Assembly: GCA_018064755.1 (NCBI GenBank)
Contig: JAGHUP010000002.1
Coordinates: forward strand, 1-64,000
Length of the DNA: 64,000 bases
Direction of reading: 5' to 3'
Origin: Candidatus Crickella equi
GTDB lineage: Bacteria; Bacillota; Clostridia; Peptostreptococcales; Anaerovoracaceae
Shown here one piece after another: positions 17,168 to 25,646 of the stretch. Each line of letters starts with the position of its first letter. Within the stretch, counting starts at the first letter, position 1. Below the pieces are notes generated by a model. That model was given only the letters and a program-made list of their open reading frames with translations, was not told the DNA's origin and ran no database searches. The translations under genes and the position numbers were made by a program.

Positions 17168-17521
17168 TTAGTCACCGAACATCATCTGTGTACCGTCCTG
17201 AGCGATGACATAATACTTGTCAGTGTCAGGATCATAGTAAACAGAACCCTGTTTCTCGAGATTTTCACTTGGAGTCTCGGCATTATCGATATCCTCCTCA
17301 GTGAAATCCGTTACGGCATCTTCTTTGCTGGCATTATCGTTAACCTGTCCGTTCTCGGCAATATTAAGATTCCAGCTGACAATGAGCGCCAGCATAATTC
17401 CAACTGCCAGAACCAGCATCGCATCAACAAGATTGGCGACGTGTGCCATCGGATTGATTTCTTCTCTGACCTGTTGCTGCCTCTGAGCTCCAAGCCTTCC
17501 ACTTCCACTTCTTCTAAGCAT
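17168..17521 (-). CDS. DUF2149 protein, ExbD-like partner of the ExbB channel
   Basis: 117 residues. A basic Gln-rich N-terminus leads to NPMAHVANLVDAMLVLAVGI, a single membrane helix with a central Asp, as in ExbD/TolR/MotB where this Asp carries protons. An acidic linker and a short exported C-terminus (YYDPDTDKYYVI) follow. It overlaps the exbB-like gene by 8 bases. It lacks the full periplasmic ExbD domain. Together with the ExbB-like protein it should form a proton-driven motor. Known as DUF2149 from memory. Confidence 0.75.
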   Translation of the reverse strand: MLRRSGSGRLGAQRQQQVREEINPMAHVANLVDAMLVLAVGIMLALIVSWNLNIAENGQVNDNASKEDAVTDFTEEDIDNAETPSENLEKQGSVYYDPDTDKYYVIAQDGTQMMFGD

Positions 17522-18155
17522 GTTTCTTCTCTGCCTCCAGAACGCACTCCATCAGTGTTTCCAGTACCGACATGTAGTTGTTATACCATCTTGTACGAAC
17601 GGTTGAAATAACCAGTGCTACTGCTGCCGCGATAAGTCCCATAATTGTTGTATCGAATGCAGTAAGAAGTGATGATGACAAAGTGATTGTGTCGCCCTGT
17701 CCCAATGCAATGATTCCAGGGCCGAGAGGAATCAGTGTTCCCAGAAGACCCAGCATTGGTCCGATCTTAGCAATCAAATCAGAAATCTTAACTCGTCTGT
17801 CATAGAAAGACTGCTCCTGCTGAATCAGTCTAACAGCCAGTGATTCTCTCATCAGCGGAGTAATATCCGGATGTGAAGTAAGTTCCTCAAGGGCCTCCTT
17901 CTGTCTTACGAGCAATTCACTATTCTTAATAACTTCAACCAGGCCTGCATTGTCCTTAGCCGAGTTAATGTCGTCAACAACCTTAGGCATACTTGCCTTA
18001 AGATACTTATGTTCTGTAACAAACTCTGAAATCAGCCATCCAATCAAGAATACTGAAACTGCAATCAATATCAGCAGTAAAATAATTACCGGAATTTCCA
18101 TAGAGCTTGCAATTGCTCTCATTGCCTTACTAAATATGTTCATTGTTGTTTCCAT
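17514..18155 (-). CDS. MotA/TolQ/ExbB-family proton channel subunit
   Basis: 213 residues with three membrane helices (about 20-42, 130-155, 165-190). The second and third carry the family pattern (IAKIGPMLGLLGTLIPLGPG, then TTIMGLIAAAVALVI). Such proteins convert the proton gradient into motion of a partner. In diderms that partner is TonB or TolA. Here it overlaps the 3' end of a membrane-anchored surface-protein gene by 26 bases and the ExbD-like gene by 8, so that surface protein is the likely client. This is inference. Confidence 0.88.
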   Translation of the reverse strand: METTMNIFSKAMRAIASSMEIPVIILLLILIAVSVFLIGWLISEFVTEHKYLKASMPKVVDDINSAKDNAGLVEVIKNSELLVRQKEALEELTSHPDITPLMRESLAVRLIQQEQSFYDRRVKISDLIAKIGPMLGLLGTLIPLGPGIIALGQGDTITLSSSLLTAFDTTIMGLIAAAVALVISTVRTRWYNNYMSVLETLMECVLEAEKKHA

Positions 18156-19647
18156 TTAACTTACCCCACCTTTGTCTCTTATATCTGTATACACCGAACG
18201 CAGCTCCAGCTGCCGCAAGCGCTCCATTTATTCCAAACAGAGCGAACGCCATGCTGTTAATATCTTTCTTTACCTTGAGCTGTTCAGCATCATTATCCAT
18301 TTCTTCCTGATGCGTATTCATCGAAGCCTCATCTGCATCGGCCTGTCTGTTCAATGCCAATTTGAGCCTCTGTGACGCTGCATCAGATAATATGAATGAG
18401 TTGGATTTGGCATCGATTTTAACTAATTCCTTCTTGGTATTGGCGCCCTTATCCTTGTCAGGATTGCCCTTACCACCGGTTCCACTACCTTCACCGTTGC
18501 CTTCGCCACCGCCCTGCTGGTCGCCGACCGTGACTGTGAATTCCTTGACTGCACCATTACTCTTAGCATAGACCTTGGCCGTTCCGTCCTTGTTAAACTG
18601 CAGATTGCCGTTGCTGTCTACACTAACGATGCTCTCATCACTCGTTGACCATGTGATACTCTTTTCTATCTTCTTCTCGAGCGCTGCATCAGCCGCCGCA
18701 GCTGACACCTTGAGTTGGTGGCTGCTTCCGACTTTGGCATTGATGTTGGTCTCCTTGGATGTCAGCTTTGGAGTACCCGAAAACATAATGTATATCGTGT
18801 GAACCTGCTTGGCCGAATTGAAGGTCCTCTTCTCATCCGGCTTTGCCTGACCAAAATTCAATCTGAATCGGTTGGAAGTTCCGAGATTGTCCGTACCGCT
18901 TGCGTTCGACGTTCCTATCTCGTACCAGGTCCAATTCTCCTCGAGAGCCATCATAGCCGGCACCCTCTTCGCATTCTTCCAGGCTTTATCTTTGTTGATT
19001 ACAACCTTTCTGCCATTAGTGCTTGAAGCTCCGGTTGGTGCCATATCCAGATCCAGTCCTGATACTTCAACCTCTATATCCTGACCATCTTCATCCTGAT
19101 TGTCCTGGTCATCCTGCTTCGGTTGTTCCTCTTGCTTGCCGGAGTCATCCTTCTTTTCGTCGCTCTTGTCGTCGCTCTTGTCGTCCTTATCCTTCTCATC
19201 AGCATACTCAAAACAAGCTGCCAGATTCTTGAAGTAATAACGCTTGGTTCCCAGTAACTGCTGCCATGTGAAGCTGGTGAAAGCTCCATTGCCCGAGTCT
19301 GCTGTCCAGAAGTCCATCTGTGCAATCGAACTCTGATCTATACCGGCTGCATCGATGATGTCCGTAAGCTGAACTCCGATAGATGAATCAATTGCTACTC
19401 TCTTGCCTCCGTCCCAGTAAGTATAGTCACGCTTGATGGTGCCCATATTGTACAGATCCGAAGCCTTGAAAACCTTCTTCTCAACGTAATCTGAGGTTGG
19501 CCAACCGAAATATCCTATCTTGATTGTCAGTTTGTCCACAGCATTGGCATTAACACTCTGTATGCCCACACTGAAGGTCAGAACCAGACTAAGAATAATT
19601 ATTAATATTTTCTTCAAACTGCCTTTAATTCGCATTCGTCCCTTCAC
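18130..19647 (-). CDS. Membrane-anchored surface protein with Ig-like (Big2) domain, possible ExbB/DUF2149 client
   Basis: 505 residues. Signal peptide (1-35). N-terminal domain (40-150) with GVQLTDIIDAAGID and, after an Asp/Lys-rich linker (about 155-195), VPAMMALEE and RFRLNFGQ. These recall the oxidoreductase-molybdopterin (sulfite-oxidase) fold, though no cofactor cysteine is evident. A Big2-like domain follows (VGSSHQLKV, ITWSTSDESIVSVD), then a Gly-rich linker, a helical stretch and a C-terminal membrane helix (MAFALFGINGALAAAGAAFG) with a basic tail. Four bases from the lipoprotein gene upstream. Function unknown. Confidence 0.75.
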   Translation of the reverse strand: MKGRMRIKGSLKKILIIILSLVLTFSVGIQSVNANAVDKLTIKIGYFGWPTSDYVEKKVFKASDLYNMGTIKRDYTYWDGGKRVAIDSSIGVQLTDIIDAAGIDQSSIAQMDFWTADSGNGAFTSFTWQQLLGTKRYYFKNLAACFEYADEKDKDDKSDDKSDEKKDDSGKQEEQPKQDDQDNQDEDGQDIEVEVSGLDLDMAPTGASSTNGRKVVINKDKAWKNAKRVPAMMALEENWTWYEIGTSNASGTDNLGTSNRFRLNFGQAKPDEKRTFNSAKQVHTIYIMFSGTPKLTSKETNINAKVGSSHQLKVSAAAADAALEKKIEKSITWSTSDESIVSVDSNGNLQFNKDGTAKVYAKSNGAVKEFTVTVGDQQGGGEGNGEGSGTGGKGNPDKDKGANTKKELVKIDAKSNSFILSDAASQRLKLALNRQADADEASMNTHQEEMDNDAEQLKVKKDINSMAFALFGINGALAAAGAAFGVYRYKRQRWGKLNGNNNEHI

Positions 19648-19651
19648 TATT

Positions 19652-20743
19652 CTATCTTCCTGCTGAATTCTTCAGGAATTTGTCTACCTCATTGTCTGAT
19701 AAATCATAGTGCCAGAAGAGCTTGTAGTATTCCTTGGCATCCTTATAAATATCTCCATCATAGAGATCTGGATATACAACGCTCATTAGCCAGCGTGCAC
19801 CCAGTACCTGGTTTACGCATGGAGGGGCTGACATCCAGCTATATGGATCACACGGAATCTCATAGTACTTTCCTTCCTTAACGGCACGGAGTTCGCACCA
19901 CTGTGAGTCCTTGTTGCTCATAGTATCGAAAGGTCCACCCTGTGCAACAATAATCACATCAGGATCGACATTGTATACCTGCTCGAAATCGAGCGGATTT
20001 CCGCCGTCTCTTCCGTTAACCTCTTCATCATCGACCTGAACAGCGTTCTTCGCACCAATGAATGGGATAACAGCAGCCTGCACGCTTCCCTCGATATTAC
20101 AATTCAAACCTGTTGAGCTGACTCCAAAGAGAATTGATTTAACATCCTTGTTGCTCAGCTTTCCTTTGATTTTCTCGGCTCTTGCTATAGTCTCCTCGCA
20201 GTACTTTGCGAGTTCCTCTGCTTCTTTCTCCTTGCCCAGGATTTTGCCGAGCTTTCTGTACGCTTCAGGATATGTCTCCAAGCTTGCCTCGACATAAATA
20301 GTCGCTATGCCTGTCTCTTTCTGGATGGTATCCATATCCTCGTTACCCTCTTCCTGAATCTCACCGACGTCTATGATAATCTCAGTATCCGTCTGCATGA
20401 GATTCTCGAGGTTCAGGCTCATCTTCTTACCATAGAACTGTCCGAGTGTAGGCAGATCAATATAGTAATCCGGGAAATATTTTGCCTTGGCCATTGATGG
20501 CGCCTCTGCAAGGCCAACCATCATCTCCGGTGCCAAAGTTACAAGTATCATCTGTGCGTTAGGTCCCGAAGCCACAATCTTGCTGATGTCCTTGCGGAGT
20601 TCAACCTCTCTGCCGTAATCATCAGTATATGTGTATGTCTCAACCCCTTCAGGATAAGTTACATCACTGCCGCTGCATCCCGTCAAACTCATTGAGGTGA
20701 CAATCATCACCAGTATTAATAACAGCGAGTATAATCTCTTCAT
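19652..20743 (-). CDS. ABC transporter substrate-binding lipoprotein (BtuF/FepB/MolA type)
   Basis: 363 residues with a lipobox LTGC near residue 22. Two Rossmann lobes are joined by a helix, class III binding-protein style: IVASGPNAQMIL, PTLGQFYGKKMSLNLENLM, then DPDVIIVAQGG. The segment PYSWMSAPPCVNQVLGARWL resembles, from memory, MolA-type proteins that bind molybdate or tungstate, but the same superfamily carries haem, corrinoids and siderophores. Directly abuts the ATPase gene. The AOR in the same operon makes tungstate or molybdate an attractive but unproven cargo. Confidence 0.85.
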   Translation of the reverse strand: MKRLYSLLLILVMIVTSMSLTGCSGSDVTYPEGVETYTYTDDYGREVELRKDISKIVASGPNAQMILVTLAPEMMVGLAEAPSMAKAKYFPDYYIDLPTLGQFYGKKMSLNLENLMQTDTEIIIDVGEIQEEGNEDMDTIQKETGIATIYVEASLETYPEAYRKLGKILGKEKEAEELAKYCEETIARAEKIKGKLSNKDVKSILFGVSSTGLNCNIEGSVQAAVIPFIGAKNAVQVDDEEVNGRDGGNPLDFEQVYNVDPDVIIVAQGGPFDTMSNKDSQWCELRAVKEGKYYEIPCDPYSWMSAPPCVNQVLGARWLMSVVYPDLYDGDIYKDAKEYYKLFWHYDLSDNEVDKFLKNSAGR

Positions 20744-21514
20744 TTACATATCCTTTAATTCGAAGAACCTCACCTTGTGATCTTCGCTCTCTATCATCTC
20801 AACGTCGATATTGTACATATCGCGTATCAGCTGCTCATCCATTACAGCTTCAGGCTTGCCCTCTCTATGAACCACTCCGTCCTTGATACAGATAATCCTG
20901 TCTGCAAATACATAGGTCTGCTCGGGATTGTGAGTGCTCTGAATAATGGTGTATCCCTCCGATACCAGCTGTCTCAACTGTTTCTGCACTCTCATCTGAT
21001 TGCCATAGTCAAGGCTCGATGTCGGCTCGTCCATTACGAGTATCTTGGCACCCTGCGCAAGTGCTCTTGCAATCAACACCATCTGCTGCTCACCACCAGA
21101 TATCTTTGTATAATCGCGATTCGAGAGGTGCTCGATTCCCATTTTGGTGAGAGCCTCTGTCGCAACGCGGCGCTCATCGGCACCCGGACTTCCAACTCCA
21201 TTCAACTGAGAAGTGGTACCCATCAGAACCATATCCATTACGTTGTAGGCAAAAGCAGGCTTGGTTGCCTGCGGTATATATGCGACATGCATCGCTTTCT
21301 CGCGCGGCTTCATAGTTGACATATCGATGCCATCAATTTCGATATTGCCGCTATATCCTTTGAGGAGTCCGAGCATGCACTTGAAGAGTGTGCTCTTGCC
21401 GGCTCCGTTGTGTCCGAGGATGCAAAGCAACTCACCGGGATGGGCATCGAAGGAGATTCCTTTGAGAACCTCATGATTGCCATACGAGAATTTAAGATTC
21501 TTAACACTTATCAT
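20744..21514 (-). CDS. ABC transporter ATP-binding protein (FecE/BtuD/MolC type)
   Basis: 256 residues with Walker A GHNGAGKST, signature SGGEQQMVLIARALAQ, Walker B ILVMDEPTSSLD and the switch His in STHNPEQ. It drives the FecCD-type permease whose gene overlaps its start by 4 bases. The ligand is the same open question as for the lipoprotein. Confidence 0.93.
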   Translation of the reverse strand: MISVKNLKFSYGNHEVLKGISFDAHPGELLCILGHNGAGKSTLFKCMLGLLKGYSGNIEIDGIDMSTMKPREKAMHVAYIPQATKPAFAYNVMDMVLMGTTSQLNGVGSPGADERRVATEALTKMGIEHLSNRDYTKISGGEQQMVLIARALAQGAKILVMDEPTSSLDYGNQMRVQKQLRQLVSEGYTIIQSTHNPEQTYVFADRIICIKDGVVHREGKPEAVMDEQLIRDMYNIDVEMIESEDHKVRFFELKDM

Positions 21515-22521
21515 GCGGACTCGCCTCCCTTCGTTATCAGATATATGAAGAAAGGTGCTCCGATAATTGCTGTCAGAATTCCGATTGGAATCTCAACAGC
21601 GAATAGATTTCTTGAAATATTGTCTACCATCAGCAGGAAGAATGCTCCTGTAAAGATTGATGCAGGCAGTAAATATCTATAGTTGTTGCCGACTATTTTC
21701 CTGCAGAAATGCGGCACAACAAGTCCTACCCAGCCAATCATTCCGCTGACAGATACTGCCGCTGCTGTAACCAGAGTCGCACATACCAGTGATACCAGTC
21801 TTACTCTGGATACGTGTATTCCCATTGTTGTTGCTTCCTGCTCACCAACTGTGAGAACGTTGATTTTCCATCTCAGTAGCACAAGAGGGATAATTCCTAT
21901 GAGAATAACAACGCCTGAGAATAGGACATCATTCATAGTGATTCCGGTCAGGCTTCCCATCAGCCAATAAGTAATTTCAGGAAGCTCATTGGTCTGATCC
22001 GCTACAAGCTTGATGAAACTCGTTCCTGCCTGCGCTAGAGCACTGACCATAAGGCCTGCCAGAACAAGGCCAACTGTCTTGTTGCCTCTTGTTCTGTTGC
22101 CGATGATGTATACCAGCCAGATAGTTGCCAGGCTGAAGATGAATGCCATAACGGTTATCATCCAGTCACCCATTCCCATAATGATTGCAAAAGCTGCTCC
22201 CAGCGCTGCTCCACTGGATGCGCCAAGGAAATCAGGTGCAGCCATAGGGTTCTCAAACACTCCCTGATATACACAGCCAGCTGTTGAAAGGGCTGTTCCA
22301 ACGAGACATGCAACCAGGATTCTTGGAAGTCTTACTGTCAGGAAGATATGTTCCTGCTGACTTGTCCAAAAAGGCTTAATGTCTGTGAACTGACTGATAA
22401 TAATTCCACCAAGTTCCTTAACTGTAATGTCAAACTGTCCCAGGAAGAAGGATACAATAACACCGGCAACCACCATGATTGCCATAACTATTACCGTTAC
22501 TCTCTTCTTCGCGTCAGTCAC
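21511..22521 (-). CDS. ABC transporter permease, FecCD/BtuC family
   Basis: 336 residues, about ten membrane helices. Family motifs are RLPRILVACLVG, the loop around NPMAAPDFLG, and GWVGLVVPHFCRKIVG near the cytoplasmic coupling helix. The family imports iron-siderophore, haem, B12, or in the Mol branch molybdate/tungstate. Its start is only 3 bases after the AOR stop codon, an unusually close pairing of importer and metalloenzyme. Confidence 0.92.
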   Translation of the reverse strand: MTDAKKRVTVIVMAIMVVAGVIVSFFLGQFDITVKELGGIIISQFTDIKPFWTSQQEHIFLTVRLPRILVACLVGTALSTAGCVYQGVFENPMAAPDFLGASSGAALGAAFAIIMGMGDWMITVMAFIFSLATIWLVYIIGNRTRGNKTVGLVLAGLMVSALAQAGTSFIKLVADQTNELPEITYWLMGSLTGITMNDVLFSGVVILIGIIPLVLLRWKINVLTVGEQEATTMGIHVSRVRLVSLVCATLVTAAAVSVSGMIGWVGLVVPHFCRKIVGNNYRYLLPASIFTGAFFLLMVDNISRNLFAVEIPIGILTAIIGAPFFIYLITKGGESA

Positions 22522-22524
22522 TTG

Positions 22525-24135
22525 TTAATCCTGCTCCTTCTTATCAAAATATCTATACAGAACTTTGGTGAATGGCGGGATATTGGTTTCTCTCGCCGCT
22601 TCCCATCTCTGTACTTCGTAATCCTTCTCTGCCGCGATGCATTCATTAGCCTGAATTATCAGGTCCTCACCGCTAGTCTTAATTCCTGTTCTTGCCGTGA
22701 ACATCTGAGCCAGCTTCTCGAAGGTCTCGTCATCGTCCAGAAGTGCGAACGATGTGAAGATGCAGAATCCCAGATTTTCAAGCACGAATATCTGTGCATA
22801 CAGGAGGTCGATTGCAGTCATTCCCCTAAGTCTTGGATATCTGCTATCGATCATAATGTCGAAGAGCTTCTCATCCTGAATTGCCCTTCTGTCCATCAGC
22901 GCCTCAATACCGGTATCAGCATAGAGCTTTCCAATGCCATAGGTTCTTGATGCAATAATTCGACCAATCGCCGTGCCGCGCTCGATCTCATCCAGCCACT
23001 CGAGAAGATGTGCCTCGCCATGCTCAATACCATTCGCTTCAGCGAAAGCTTTGGCTGCCGTAACATATTCAACACTCACAAGACTCATCTCGGTTGCTCT
23101 AATCTGAATCTCTCTCGACATCTCATAGTCCTCGATGTCAAAGCAGTTCTTCACCGCTGCCTCGACCTCGACTTGCGACGGGCTTTCGTATCTCTTACCA
23201 TCGCTGCTCGAATGTCTGTTAAGACAACCAATTACACACATTGGCGCACAAGTCTTATTGTTCTTTCTATTGTCACAGTCATCGCAGTGCTGCTCCGGCT
23301 GTTTATCCGTGAATTTATCGGATTCAAGAGACTTCTTGCGGTCCATCTCAGAAAGCTCCTTGAGACTGGCTTTGCTCTTCAGAATCTTCATAATTGTGAT
23401 GGATCCGTATGTTGGTAGCGCTCCACCGCAAACCTCATCGTTAATAATCTTCTGTGTGAGTTCCTTTCCAATTGTCCAGAACTCGTCAGGATTCTTGTTA
23501 TCTCTACCAAAATAATCCTTGCTGTCGATAACAAGTGCTCTAAGATTCTTAGCACCGAATACATCCCCGAATCCGCTTCTCGGGCTATGGTATTCAGGAA
23601 TTCCATGCGGGTATGTCAGGAACATCGAAGAAAGTGACATTCTCATATCTCCGCATTTACCTGTTCCTACAATACCGATATCATCGTTGTAGCAAGCCTT
23701 GAGTCCATGAACGATATCCTTGACGCTTGCTCCATTAAGTTCCGGCTTAACTGTGAACTCTACGCCCTGACTGTCTATACGAATAACGCTGCCCTTCTCT
23801 TCAGCAATACCGGTAATTACAATTGCCGCAATTCCGAGGCTGCCGATTTTCTGTGGAAGGTTTCCTGTTGTATTGCATATCTGAATGCCTTTACCTCTGT
23901 CCTCAGCTGTAGCAACGAACATACGAACAGCGCTCGGCGCCTTGTTGCCTGCAAAGAATCCCGGAGCAATGATTATTGCATTATCCGCGTCATATCTTCC
24001 GGCATTATCCGGAACATATTTCCTGAGCAAATCAAGCACCAAGCCTCTGCCATACACATGAGATTCGTCATATGAGTATGGGATTTCTTCACAAGTCTTA
24101 TTTGAAAGATTAATTATCAGTATTCTTTCAGACAT
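22525..24135 (-). CDS. Aldehyde:ferredoxin oxidoreductase family protein (tungstopterin enzyme)
   Basis: 536 residues, slightly short for the ~600-residue family. N-terminal ILIINLSNKT and GRGLVLDLL, pterin-binding segments (NTTGNLPQKIGSLG, YHSPRSGFGDVFGAKNLRAL), a cluster motif CAPMCVIGC (C-x3-C-x3-C variant) and the C-terminal cluster Cys in LGFCIFTSF. AOR enzymes oxidise aldehydes, or in other branches unknown substrates, with a tungsten or molybdenum bis-pterin and one [4Fe-4S]. The substrate is unknown. First gene of a seven-gene operon. No clear Shine-Dalgarno precedes the ATG. Confidence 0.88.
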   Translation of the reverse strand: MSERILIINLSNKTCEEIPYSYDESHVYGRGLVLDLLRKYVPDNAGRYDADNAIIIAPGFFAGNKAPSAVRMFVATAEDRGKGIQICNTTGNLPQKIGSLGIAAIVITGIAEEKGSVIRIDSQGVEFTVKPELNGASVKDIVHGLKACYNDDIGIVGTGKCGDMRMSLSSMFLTYPHGIPEYHSPRSGFGDVFGAKNLRALVIDSKDYFGRDNKNPDEFWTIGKELTQKIINDEVCGGALPTYGSITIMKILKSKASLKELSEMDRKKSLESDKFTDKQPEQHCDDCDNRKNNKTCAPMCVIGCLNRHSSSDGKRYESPSQVEVEAAVKNCFDIEDYEMSREIQIRATEMSLVSVEYVTAAKAFAEANGIEHGEAHLLEWLDEIERGTAIGRIIASRTYGIGKLYADTGIEALMDRRAIQDEKLFDIMIDSRYPRLRGMTAIDLLYAQIFVLENLGFCIFTSFALLDDDETFEKLAQMFTARTGIKTSGEDLIIQANECIAAEKDYEVQRWEAARETNIPPFTKVLYRYFDKKEQD

Positions 24136-24184
24136 TTTCAGTGATTTTTCAGTAGTTTTTCGCCGTTAATTAAATAATAAAAAA

Positions 24185-24234
24185 ATGGCACTGTTTTCAA
24201 GACGTACGCATAACACGCCATTTCACAGTACCAT
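24185..24234 (-). terminator. Hairpin with T-run between MATE and AOR genes
   Basis: On the minus strand, ATGGTACTGT pairs with ACAGTGCCAT (one G-U pair) across a 30-base loop and is followed by seven Ts. It fits a terminator for the MATE unit or an attenuator in the AOR leader. The AOR start is about 50 bases further on. Confidence 0.6.
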
Positions 24235-24311
24235 TCTATTGTTACGTTATTTATTTGTCTAATTGATGCTGTATATTTGACCTATTGGCACTATAGAACA
24301 AATCTATAACT

Positions 24312-25646
24312 TTACTTTCTTCTATTGAAGCAGATTATAGCAACCGCATCGGCAATAACACATACAATCCACGAAGCAGATTCTGCAATCGGCAGTATAG
24401 TCGCACCTATACTGAGATATCCAAGATATGCAATCGCAACTCTACATGCCAGACTGCCAATCGAAGCAAATGCTGTTATTGCAGTATGTTTAGCACCATT
24501 AAGAAATCCATTGAGTGCGAACTGCAATCCGAAAATCCAGTAGAAAGGCATGCATACTTTAATGTATTTGTAGCCATATAAAGCTGCCTCGCTACCAAGT
24601 CCGAAAAGCCCCATAAGAGAATATCCACACAGCCATAATACTATGCCCATTACAATGCTGATTGAAATAGACATGGCAATCGAAATCTCAAGTGTTTTTC
24701 TGACACGTTCATCCTTGGCCGCGCCCATATTCTGTCCGGTGAAAACTGCCGTTGCCTGGCCAAGACACATTAGCGGTATTACCAGAATTGCATCGACCTT
24801 GAACGCAACTGTAACACCAATTACAACGCTTGCTCCAAGCAGATTGGTAACATTTTGAAGCAGAACATTTCCGCCTGATGTTGCCAGCGACTGAATGATC
24901 TGAGGAGCTCCCAGTCTGACACATTCGCCGAGCATCGAGTGCGTTGTGTGCTCCGGATCAAGTGTGTATGTTCTACGTCTCTGTTCTAATTTGATATACA
25001 GATATACCGCAGATAAAATCTGTGCTGTAACCGTTGCGACTGCCGCACCTACAATGCCCCATCTGAATACAATGACGAATAGCAGGTCAAGTCCTATATT
25101 CACGCAGCTCGAGACGGCGATTCCGCCGAGTGGTCTCTTGCTGTCTCCCATTCCCCTAAGAGCGCCGGATTGCAATGCATACAACGAAGTAAACGGAACT
25201 CCAATAAAGACTATTCTAAGATAGGTCGTCGCCCCTGCCATAAGGCTGTCAGGCGTATTGATCAGCGATAGTATCCATGGTGCGCCAATGAAAGCAAGCG
25301 CTGTTATTGCAAGTGACATAACAGCAATAATCCTGTACATGTCATCAATCAGCTTATCAAGTTCGTTGTACCTCTTGGCACCGAACAGATGAGATATGCA
25401 TATGGAACAACCACCTGCAATGGCAATCTGGACAAGCGTGCACAAATCAATAATCGGGCCAACCGTGTTTACCGAGCCAATCGCCTCTTCATTGACTGCA
25501 TTTCCCAGAATAAGTCCATCTGCTATTACATAGGATTGCATCAGGCAGCTTGCCGCCATCAGCGGAAGCGCAAACATAACAAAAGCGGGAAGAATCTTCC
25601 CGTCTGTTATGCTGTATTTCTTATTCCTAATATCTTTTTTGTCCAT
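24312..25646 (-). CDS. MATE-family multidrug/cation efflux transporter
   Basis: 444 residues with about twelve membrane helices in two similar halves (PLMAASCLMQSYVIADGLI; GAPQIIQSLATSGGNVLLQN). MATE proteins export drugs or metabolites in exchange for Na+ or H+. Its start directly abuts the stop of the XdhC gene, so it is in the unit histidine phosphatase-xdhC-MATE. The substrate is unknown. Confidence 0.93.
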   Translation of the reverse strand: MDKKDIRNKKYSITDGKILPAFVMFALPLMAASCLMQSYVIADGLILGNAVNEEAIGSVNTVGPIIDLCTLVQIAIAGGCSICISHLFGAKRYNELDKLIDDMYRIIAVMSLAITALAFIGAPWILSLINTPDSLMAGATTYLRIVFIGVPFTSLYALQSGALRGMGDSKRPLGGIAVSSCVNIGLDLLFVIVFRWGIVGAAVATVTAQILSAVYLYIKLEQRRRTYTLDPEHTTHSMLGECVRLGAPQIIQSLATSGGNVLLQNVTNLLGASVVIGVTVAFKVDAILVIPLMCLGQATAVFTGQNMGAAKDERVRKTLEISIAMSISISIVMGIVLWLCGYSLMGLFGLGSEAALYGYKYIKVCMPFYWIFGLQFALNGFLNGAKHTAITAFASIGSLACRVAIAYLGYLSIGATILPIAESASWIVCVIADAVAIICFNRRK

